Positions 22,081-33,400 of a stretch of 64,000 nt of DNA are shown here, piece by piece; positions within the stretch are counted from its first letter, which is position 1; the number at the start of each line of letters is the position of its first letter. The notes beneath the pieces were generated by a model, which was not told the origin of the DNA, searched no databases, and saw only the letters and a program-made list of their open reading frames with translations. The stretch spans positions 10,927,756 to 10,991,755 of the forward strand of contig OY755038.1 in NCBI GenBank assembly GCA_963576565.1, in the 5' to 3' direction. Source of the stretch: Aspidapion aeneum. Taxonomy: Eukaryota; Arthropoda; Insecta; Coleoptera; Brentidae. The position numbers were made by a program, and so were the translations under genes.

Positions 22081-23010
22081 GTCGGTTTAGAACGTTTTTC
22101 TACGTTGTCCGACGCCTATTCTCCACCTCCTTCGATCCTGACAATGATCTTCTGTCAGGTTTTTTTGACTCATTGATCTTTGGATTGACTGTTGCCATTT
22201 TAGTTTAGGACCCCTCTTTTTCTGCGCCCTATTGGTTGCCATTCTAGGACCTGCTTTGGTAATCTTTCGTCGTTCATCCGTTGTACATGGCCATACCATA
22301 TCAGTTGTCTTTTCGTTTCTTATGCGATCTGTTCTAGATATTCTTATTGATGTTCTTATTGCATCCATTTTAACACTTTCGATTTTTGTTTTGTATTTTT
22401 CTGTTACGCGACAAGTCACTACAACAGCGTGCTCTTCACCATTGTTTCGTATATGTTAAATTTTACATTCTTTTTTATCTCTCTGTTCCATAAAATACTG
22501 TTAAGACATCCAATAACCTTTTTTGCTTTTATTATCCTTTTTTCCAGTTTTTTACAGTCTGTTCCTGTCTTATCACATGTAACACCCAAGTTTACATACT
22601 CATTGCATTTCTAATACATAAGTACTGTGTCTTGTCCACGTTCACTGTTAATCCCGACTTTTGGAATTCTTCCGTTAACTTTCTCATCATATTGGAGTCT
22701 TCTTTATCATTAGCTACAATTACTTGGTCGTCAGCAAACTGTAGAGTGTATATGCTAAATCGGTCGTTAAGTTGTATTCCCATGCACGGCACTTTACGTT
22801 TCCAGTTTTTTAGAGCTATTGCGATATATATTTTAAAAAGAGTTGGAGAGATACAACATCCCTGTCTTAAGCCTTTCGTTACCAGAAATTCTTTTGAAAG
22901 TCGATTTCCAATTTTAATTTTAGATTTTTACCCTTTGTACAGTTCTTTTTCTTTCAAGATCTGCCTGCACGAAACCCACTTTACTCTTCTAGGTACCTAC
23001 CTAAACCTAC
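22081..23010 (-). pseudogene. LINE reverse-transcriptase fragment
   Basis: Minus strand, from about 22900 down: TKGLRQGCCISPTLFKIY, an RT block, then LQFADDQVIVANDKED with the FADD catalytic motif, then GLTVNVDKTQYLC. After a gap comes a C-terminal part (CRVTEKYKTK..., [24 protein letters not shown]). Frameshifts and deletions break it. A better preserved 3' half of the same family lies at 39572-40428 on the plus strand. Confidence 0.8.
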
Positions 23011-23616
23011 AATTTAGCGGGTCTCTACCGTTTAGTAAATACTGCTGTACATAAAGCTTTTTAAACATAAGATTTTTTTCCGTATTATGAAAATTTTCCT
23101 TTGGTGATAACAAAAAAAATATTTAGGCCATAAAAGTATAAATATTTATTATTAACATTCTTTTGTTTATACATGGGTATAAATTGTTAAGGTCACTAGA
23201 TGTATTTTTATTTTTTTTCCAATCCAATTTGTAAAATTGATTTCATAATTGATGCAAAAACAGAAGAATTTTATTTTCTTTTCGTAAAAATAAAGATAAT
23301 AAATTTTGTTACAAAATAACAATAATAAATTTTGTTATACTTTATAGTATGATCACGCATTAAAAAATCGCATAGTATTTTTTTAAGTAAAATATTATAC
23401 AGGATGTTTAATAAATACGTAAAAATTAGTGGTATTCTGTTGATGAAAATAAATACTAAACTTTTTTAGTAAATACATCAAACTAAAAGTTTTAAATGTT
23501 TTAAGTCTTTATTGAAATGTTTGAAAATAAAATCGATACAGAATTTTGAAAAATAACATCGTTAAGACCATACGAAACAAATATTTATTATTTTATTATA
23601 AAAGTTATTTTATATA
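23011..23616. other. AT-rich spacer, nothing recognised
   Basis: Very AT-rich with a partial local duplication around ATAATAAATTTTGTTA (23300-23330). No gene or element end seen. Confidence 0.4.
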
Positions 23617-24314
23617 CAGGGTGTCCCATAACTTAGGAGCCATAGTGCAGCAGGTGATAGAGATGGTTATTTCCGAAAAAAAGTTTATATAACATGGGTT
23701 TTAGGATTAGTTATAGGATTTTTAAAGTTAGAGAAATGGGGGAAAAAGGGTTTTACAAAACACAGAAAATCTGTCACAGTCAGCAGCAAAAATGTGGTAT
23801 TTCTTTTTTTGATAAATTTACAAGTTGAAGAGATACAGGCTGTCAAAATAACCTCCAAAAATGTATAAGAAATAATAATTTTTTAAAAAAAATTATTTTT
23901 GCTTACTTATTCTTTTAAAAAGTATCAATAATATTTTATTATTATGTCTCGCTAGAGACTTGTTTTTATTAACAAAAAATATAAAAAAAAAACATTGCGT
24001 TTAATATTGCATTCATAAAAGTTTATACCAAAAAAATAGTTTTTTCTAAAAAAAATTGACGACTAATTTTTTTTTAAATAATTTTTATTTCAATATATTG
24101 CTCTTGTTCTAATACACGACTTTACCCAATTTCATATTTTTACTGCATTTTTAAAAAAAGTTATTATCAAAAAAGTTTAAAAAATCGCCAACTTTGATGC
24201 TCTGTATCTCGACAAAGAAAGAGTTTTGACCCATGCATTATAGGAACTTTTTTATCAGACATGACCTCCTCTATCACCTGTTGGCCTATGGCCCCTAAGT
24301 TATGGGACACTATG
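23617..24314. mobile_element. terminal-inverted-repeat element, CAGGGTGTCCCATAA family, copy 2
   Basis: 698 bp, in opposite orientation to copy 1 at 2112-2858, with TA on both sides (23615-23616, 24315-24316). The left end is intact; the right end reads GGGACACTATG instead of GGGACACCCTG. It ends about 100 bp before the micropeptide start codon and could have touched its promoter. Confidence 0.75.
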
Positions 24315-24415
24315 TATTTTGTGACAATTATTTTTGAAATTTGTGTGCTTTTTGTAGATCTAGTAGATTCATTATAGAAGCATAGAAAAGTAGTGCCTAG
24401 CTGAACCTTATCAAA

Positions 24416-27400
24416 ATGGCGTCAGGTTAGTAAAAAAATAATACAATAATGTTGTCTTATTGTTTTTAGACTTTTTCGTAATATATGTACTTATGTAAGA
24501 AAAAAAACAAAATTCTGATATTTTTGGGTAATCAGTTAAACCAATCTTTATCAAATAACTTATTAATTGCAATTTGTTATGTTGATTGGTTACTGCTTAA
24601 CAGGGAGAAAATTAAAAAAAAAAAACTAATCTTTTAAAGTGAAATTTTTTATACCCGACAAACATGTTTATGCACTTTAGGTATGAAAAGGATACTTCTA
24701 GTCTCTGTTATGGTACTTTTTATCACCAGGATCTAAAAAAAAAATAAAGAATAAACAAATTTTTAAAGATTAAAAAAATTAAGCTTAACTGATTTATTTA
24801 AAAATAGTTAGTAGATACCGTATTTATTTATTTTTCTTTTAGATCTGCTTCTTCCGGTAACCCTAATGGTAGCCCTTATAGGAATCAACGCCATAGTGAT
24901 ATATTACATATACAAAGCCAAACAAAGGTAAAAACAGGAACATTTTTTATTTAAATTCCCTAGATCGTCACATAGCTTATAAAAAATACTCTGCCAATAT
25001 CTGGGCCCCTAAGCTCACACTAGGTACTATAGTTATAGTATACGTGTGAGCTAATACAATTAAAAACTGAAATATATTTTATTCAAGTCCATACTAAATT
25101 ACATTTCGTTTGATACCACACAAGCCATGTTTTAAATTAAACTCAAATTTTGAAAATCTCCCCCACCCTTAAAAAAATCAAAAACTAAAATGTATTTTGT
25201 TTAACTCCGGACTCAATTACTTTTTTTGATATCACACATGCCATATTTTCACGTAAACTCTAATTTTTTTAATTTACCCCCACCCTTTAAAAAAAAACTA
25301 AAATGTATTTTGTGCAACTCCAAACTCAATTACCTTTCGTTTGATATCACACACGCCATATTTTCACGTAAACTCTAATTTTTGAAATCTACCCCCACCC
25401 TTTTATTTGGCTTGTGTTCGGTGGATTTTGTTTATTTTTAAATGGGACCATCTCGGCCCAAGACCCAGCCTAGGTACCAAATTTCATTGAAATCGGGCAA
25501 GCGGTTTTTGAGTTATGCGCGTTGGTCGTTACATATAGACAGACAGACAGACGGCGCGACAAAAAAGTTTCAAAATCATCTGAAACGCAAAGATTAATAA
25601 AAAATTTTGAAATCGGAGCAACTTTTTTTTTCTCGACAAAATTAGGATCACCATAGCTCACACTACTATAGTCTAAATTATACGCATTTGTAATGACGTC
25701 ACCAGGTGAGAAAAAAACGTATGGCGTAGATATTTTTGCCAATCAATGTTTTTTGATTGACAGTGACGGATACTTCACATAACCAATTACCTACCTATTT
25801 AAATCATAGACACTACTTTTTTTTAAAGTTTATTGTCACCGCTATTTATAATATATTAAACATAGATAAACAAAAATGACGTCATTAAAAATGCTTATAA
25901 TTTGAACTATATAGTATAGTATATGTGTAAGCTAATCCACATTATTCAGTAAAGTAAAACATTGGAAAAGACCATTTCTTTGTTTATTTTCTCGAATTTT
26001 TTCATCTAGAGCCTTCTTCAGATTTTTTCACTAAAGGGGATAAACTTTTAGGCTACATATCTATCTTGATTTCAAACGGGAATACCTCAAAAACAAATAA
26101 AATAATTTTAGCAAAAATTCTAAATGTTTTTGGGAGGTTAAACTAAAAATATATTTTTTTTTAAATATATTTGTATTTACTAAGCCTTATTCCGAAACAT
26201 AAACTCCATATCATAATTTTTGAGATAACTTTTTGACAATTATCAGCTGTTTACCATAACAAATAGCATAGGCCAACGAAAAAAAGTTGTAAAAAGTTGT
26301 CTCAAAAATAATGATATAGGGTGTACCTTCAAGTACAGCCGATATGCAGATGTCTTTAAAATTTCCACTTTCTATTTAAATTAATTCGATATTTTTAAGT
26401 TATGTGCTTACAATTTCTATGAAAACTAATATAAAAAAATTTATATCTTATTTAGTAGTAGTAGTAGTGCGGTGTAGGCTCTAGGCCTGGTGGCGTATTT
26501 ACGTTTCCGTGCTGATTTCACGGCAGTGCTGTTTTGAAATAGACACGGAAATGTTGCAACATATTTGGTTACAAATGCGTGTTGATTTTAAGCCGTCGAG
26601 GCTCGAACAAGGCACGGATTTGTATTGAATTACGCAGCGCAGGGGTTTACTTATTAGTGCACATTTGAAACTTAAATTGGATTCACGTTGTTTATTAGTT
26701 TGATTTTGAGGTTATATGTTTGTTAATATGAAAATTATGGAGCAGTTTAAAAGTATTTTTACTAATATTACTCAAGATTTTGAAATTCTTTGAAGTTTGA
26801 AGAACACTCTTCCATTAACTATACCTGCAAAGTTCAGTGTTCATTGTCTTACACCGGCAACTACGACGACAGATGTTGTTCTGTTATTAATAAATTTTAA
26901 TAATTTAAATGATTTTCACTTGATTTCCAACCACATGAAAATAGAAAGTTTCAAAAACCTAACCTAACGAAAGCTAATCAATCAAATCTAACCGAACCGA
27001 ACCAAAGCAAACTGAACCAATAATTTTTTTCAAAAAAAAAACTTTCCTGAGTTCCTACCCGGGAACCTAACCTAACCAAACTAAACTACAAGACTATTAA
27101 CACCCTCTAGGATCCCGGGAAAGAAGTCAGGAAAGTTTTTTTTATTGTTGGTTCATTTTGCTTTGGTTCGGTTTGGTTCAATTCGGTTCGGTTCGGGTAC
27201 GAAGTCAGGAAAGTTTTTTTTTTTTAAATTATTGGTTCAGTTTGCTTTGGTTCGGTTCGGTTAGATTTGATTGATTAGCTTTCGTTATGTTAGCGTTTTT
27301 ACCTGACAGTTGAATACGCTTTTGTAATAGTTTAATGAGCGATGTTCTCTTACAGATCCGTGCTCATTTCGAGATCAAAACTCATAAAATCAACACGTAT

Positions 27401-30400
27401 TTGAACCCAAATATATTGTAACATTTCCGTGTCTATTTCAAAACCGCGCCGACGTGAAATCAGGCACATAAAGCGCCCTTTTCGTCAACTCCCGGCCATC
27501 CCCCCTACTGCGTACTTCATTCACTAAGGAATCTGCCCTACTTCTGTAAAAAGGCCAGAATATCGGGCCTCCTCAGATTCAGAACATCCTCCGTCTCAAA
27601 GGCTTCCTCTTCGAATACCTTTCTTCTTGCCTCCTTGTATGTTTCACATGATGAGAGGAAATGCGCCGAGGTCTCGCCCTCGGCCCAACATTGCTTGCAC
27701 GTCGCGTCCTCCTTCACTTTCATCTTCGCCAAGTGTCCTTGTAGGACGCAGTGTCCGGTTAGGACTCCCACTACGACTCCCACCTCCCAGCTCACGATAA
27801 CAGCTGGTTTTTCAGGGTCGTGGCCTATATTTTTTTGTTGGCCTTGGTATAATAAATATTTTTTTTACGAAACTGTAGTTTAAGTTGTTTTATTGGTCAC
27901 TATATAATCGAAACCTAAACAAAACATATGTCGTTTAAAATAAAATTTCATGGTCTACATATTGTATAGTAGCATTTTTTCTTAAAGATCGTTTTTATGA
28001 AAAGATATCTTGTTTTATACATTTTTTAACGTTTTTAGTTTTATCCTCCCTATATATTTTCTAAAAAATTGTTTTATAAAAAGACATGTAGAGGATAACC
28101 ATTACTTTTTCAAGCAACACCCAATTTTTTAAAACTTTTTTACTATTTAATAAGAAGACAATGTTCTTTAAACAAATCTTATGATCACATTTGGAAGTCA
28201 TTTTCTTGACACGAGAGTTTAGCTGCAAACATGATTTCCTTAAGGCTCATTTTTAATGGCACTGTGTTGCTTAAGCGAGAATGCAAGTGACATGTTAAAG
28301 TTACCCTCATATGCACCGTAAGCACTTAAGTGCGTTTATGGGTCTAATCGCGATTAAGTCCTTGTTGCTCACATCAAGGCCAACACAAAAATAGAATGCA
28401 TGACCCTGAAAAAATCAGCTGTGCTCCGGGGGCTGAATTTTACATTGGGTGTTATGAGAGGTCAGACGTTTTTTTATGATATTTTCAAAATGGCACTACA
28501 GATTTCCGCGAAATTTCAGTGAAATATTCACAGACCCCATCCAGATATTCCACCAAAGTTTTGTAAGGAAGCAACATGATAAAAAGGTTAAAATCTTCAA
28601 GATTTAGCATTCCTTCTTTTGAATTCAAATTACCCGCCATGTACCACATGCCAACTGTTATATTTGACATGTATTTGACTTTGTCATCTGTGATTGTCAC
28701 ATTCACTTCTGCTTTAAACTTAATTTTTGTGTGAGCTAATGAAGCGGCTCTGAAAAATTAAGGATTCCTATAGATTTTTAAAAAAAATGTTCTGAAAGAA
28801 TATAGTAAAAACAATCTCAAAACCGGCTTTATTTAAAAAAAAAATCAAATATTCATGAACTGTCATTCCAACTTCAATATTTTAAAGCCAATCAGCTGTG
28901 TCGTAACGTGACCATCAAGAAAAAGTCAGCCCCGGATGTGACGTCAACAAAGTGGAGGATCGGGGCCCGTCCGTTTTGATAGACCTGGATAGCCCTGCTC
29001 ACATACAAAACAACAAAGAGGGTGAATGGATTAGCCAAGCCTTGTTACGGTGCATCTGAGGGTTAAAGATCAAATTTTTGACATGTCTGTAATTCCTCAT
29101 ATGTCACTTAGGCTAGCGTGTCATTCTGAATAAGTCTTTATTCTAGGCAAAGGTACCGTGACCAACTTAGATATATGAGACAGCTTCTTAGAGACACAAG
29201 TAGGCGAAGAATGTATGGGTCAACAGACGCTGCAACAAGTTAACCACCAAGAGGTAAAAATATAGGTTATTTTATTGTAGTCTCTAAAATATTATAAATA
29301 AGGAGCCTTCCCAGAGAGCGCAAGACACCCTGGACATGTAGGGTCACTGTATCCTGGAACCTGGCGTCTCCCAGGCCAGGCTTCCAGGATGCAGTGACCC
29401 TATGGACATGTCTTTTTCTTGACGCGTTTTATTTTAATACCTAATTCATATTGTGTTGTAGAAGATGAAGTTTTTTTAGGGCTTTAAATATCTTGAAGAA
29501 GTCCTGTAAAGTCATTCTGGGATTTAAAATTTTTATAATATAATAATTTAATAGACATCTTTACGAAAAAGAAGGATGGGTCTAATATATAGTTTTTTAC
29601 GACATCTTTCTGTAAATACAAGTTGTTCTTGTGCCATCTGGGATTTGAAAATCTTTGTTAAATTTAGACTTTTATAAAATCTCTATTGGGTTTATTTTTT
29701 GAGCATACTAAAATTTTTGGAGGCTGCAATAAAGTCTCGTATGTTTTTAACTCTTAGCGCAATTCATACTATACGTACCGGCACCCTCACGTCACCGTAC
29801 CGTCAACGACACGTCAAAAGTTCGTACATTGAAACATGTATTCACACTACACGGTAACAGCAGCTAGTGCTTTTACGGGTGTGTGTGCACTCGCAAGGAT
29901 CACGCTCGAGAAGCGGCAAGTGCGCGGAAATGTTGGTGTGTGTTGGTTTTGAAACGGTTCAGGTTGTAACCTGCAGGGAAAACTGTCGCAGGGAGTTTAT
30001 TCCACAGCGATGCTGTTCTCCAGAGATATGAATTCTGATATAATGAGGTTCTTGGTGCCTCTACCTTGACAATAAATTGATGGTTACCACAAGACGCTAG
30101 CGCTACCAAGTCCACTTTCAATCCCTGGCTTCGCAAGCGCAGATCTACCAACATTATTTACCTCATGTCTTAGAATAGATGCATACAGGGTGATTTTCAC
30201 TTGAATGATTCTAACCACATGAAAATAGAAAGTTTCAAAAACCTAACCTAACAAAACCTAATCAAATCTAACCGAACCGAAGGAAACTGAACCAATAATT
30301 TTTTTCAAAAAAAAACTTTCCTGACTTCCTGCCCGGGATCCTAGAGGATGTGAATCCGAACCGAACCAAACCGAACCTAACTAAACTGAACCAAACCTAA

Positions 30401-33400
30401 CCTAACCAAACTAAACTACAACACGTACCTACTGCTAATTAGGTTTAGTTGGGTAGGGTTAGGTTTGGATAGGTTCGGTTCGGTACGGTCCGGTTCGGAT
30501 TCACATCCTCTAGCATCCCAGGTAGGAAGTCAGGAAAGTTTTTTTTTTGAAAAAAAATATTGGTTTAGTTTGCTTTGGTTCGGTTCGGTTAGATCTGATT
30601 AGGTTTCGTTAGGTTAGGTTTTTGAAACTTTCTATTTTCATGTGGTTAGAATCATTCAAGTGAAAATCACCCTGTACATCGATTCTAATACATGAGGTAA
30701 ATAATATTGGTAGATCTACGCATGCGAAGCCAGGGATTGGAAGTGGACTTGGTAGCGCTAGCGTCTTGTGATGGTTACCGTCTGTTTGACGTGTTCGCCT
30801 AGTAGGTGCTACTCCCGGGGGGATCATACGTGCCAACTCTTCGGAGCATTTTCCGTGATAATACCTGTAGAAGAGAGATAGACCACAGTTCTTCGATGTT
30901 CGAGACTATCCAAGCTATGGGTAAGTGCAGGGTCATTGATCAGCTTGATATCTCGTTTTTGCGCGGTGTTCAAAAGCATTAAGGTATGTTTTGGGTGCCG
31001 CACTCCATATATGTGAGCAGTACTCCATAGTTGGTCGAATCTGGGCTTTGTAGAGTGTCAGCAGTTGGCTTCGTGTATACAGATGTCTTGTACGAAATAG
31101 CACCCCAAGCTTTTGGTACGCCCTTTTAGCTATATCTGCCACTTGACTGTACCAAGACATGTTGGTCTCTGCAGTGACTCCTAAGATGTTCAACTGGCTC
31201 TGCAATGTGACAGCACTTCCAGATAGCATGATGTTTGGCTCACCGGTGCTGGTCTTTTTTGAAAACAGGACTGCTTGGGTTTTCTGCGCGTTGAACTGTA
31301 CAAGGTTTTTGTTGCCCCAGTCCTCAATTTAAGAATATTTCATGGTTCGTTGAGGTGACGATGCCGGTCATATACGCAATATTCCAATACTCCCTGTTAC
31401 CAATGAATACTATATACTCCATTCCATAATTTTTGAAATAACTTATTGACAGTTATCAGCTGTTTACCATAACAAAAAGCATAGGCCAATGAAAAAAAGT
31501 TGTAGAAAGTTATCTCAAAAATAATGATATGAACTTTAGTTGTGTATTCATTGCTGTTACCCACTTACACAATGATTGGCGTTTGATGCAAAGTTTCAGA
31601 AATAAAGATACGAAAAATGCATAGATACCAAATTTACTTAGATAGAGTTTTTGTTAACTGTGCGCCGATGATTTGACGTGGCGAATAAACAAGTGAAATA
31701 ATCATAACAAAAACATTTCATGTAAAAAAAGCCAAGTACGCAAAAATTGTATTCCGTAAAAAGAATTGAGATAAAAGTAAAGCCAAGTTCTCTAATACAA
31801 ATTTCAAAATGAAAGGTTCTAACTAGTTTGGAAATGTTTCTTTAAACTTTGCTATTCCAGCCAAACTTCTTTATGTTCAATTTAGCACTGTGCCTAAGAG
31901 TCATTTGCAGCCGTAATAGCCAAGTTTAGAAAAACATTTCCAAACTAGTAAGAACCTTTCAGTTTGAAATTTTTATTAAAGAACTTGGCATTACTTTTAT
32001 CTCAATTCTTTTTACGGAATACCATTTTCGCGTACTTGGCTTTTTTTACATGAAATGTTTTTGTTATGATTTCACTCCTTTTTTTAAGGATTTGGATAAT
32101 ATTTAAGTTTTACAGTAGTAAAATATGCGGAAGTTTCTTAATTTATTCCTATGGTTCGGTTCGGTTCAGTGGTTTTATCATAGTTCCTATCAGCCTTTCG
32201 AAGCTCAGCTCTCTAGCGTTCCTGGAAGTGGACAATGTTACTTTTCCATAACTTTGAATTTATGGGGGAGGGCAGTAAATTATAATTTTGGTGTTTTTAA
32301 ATTTTCTCCTATAGTTTTATCATAGTTCCTATTAGTCTTCCAAAGCTCAGCTCTCTAGCGTTTCTGGAAGTGGTCAATGTTACTTTTACATAACCTAAAA
32401 TTACAAATTTGGGGTTTTTAATTTTTTTAAAATAGTTTTATCATATTTCCTATTAGCCTGCCAAAGCTCAGCTCTCTAGCGCTTCTGGAAGTGGCCAATG
32501 TTACTTCTACATAACTTTACATGTATAGGGGAGGGATCAGTCTGCCGAATTGCAGCTTTGCATGTCTGGAAGTACAGTAGAATTTTGATACCTTACTACT
32601 TTATAGAAGTCCATATAACTTGGAGGGGTTGTTAACTCAATAAAGATCTACGAATGTGCAAAGTTTGAGTTTCGTAGGTCATTCCGAAGTTCCGAGTTTT
32701 AGACAGGTCAAATATGGGCTAAAAGGTTTCGCGAAAAATTTGTATTGGAGAACTTTTATCTCAATTCGTTTTACGGAATACCATTTTTGCGTTATTGACT
32801 TTTTTTACATGAAATGTTTTTGTTATGACATATATTTTTAAAAAGAGAAAGATGCAAGAAATCTAAAAATTTTATAAAATACAGTGTTTTGTTTAAAGTA
32901 ATAAACCTCTTATCAAGATTTTATAATTTTGACACCAACCACGTCGCCCCGTCTAAAAATTTTTAAGGTTCATAAAAAAAGTGTGAAATTTTAACATTGA
33001 CCTTATTTTGATCTCTATACTATATTAGTCCTTGTATATTTTTTTCGGTTGGATGTAAAATTTACGGGAATACCCTATACAGGGTGTCCCAAATTGGGCA
33101 CTTTTAGGGGAGACAGAGAAAAACTGACCACGCATTGCGAGGCTTAAATTTCAAGAGAAGACTTATAGTGAAAACCGCATTTTGAAATATCGTCTCGTCT
33201 TTGAGCTACGGGGGCTTTTTTAAAAGTCTGCATTTTTGAAGTGGGTCTATAACTTTGTTACTAGTGGAAATTTTGATTTAGAGTAAATTGCAGTTTTATA
33301 GACTTTGTCACGAGAAATTCACCCGCTAAATTATATTTTAACTGTCACTTTTAGTTTTTGAGATATGACATAAAGTTGCATTTTTTCTTATGGAATGGCC

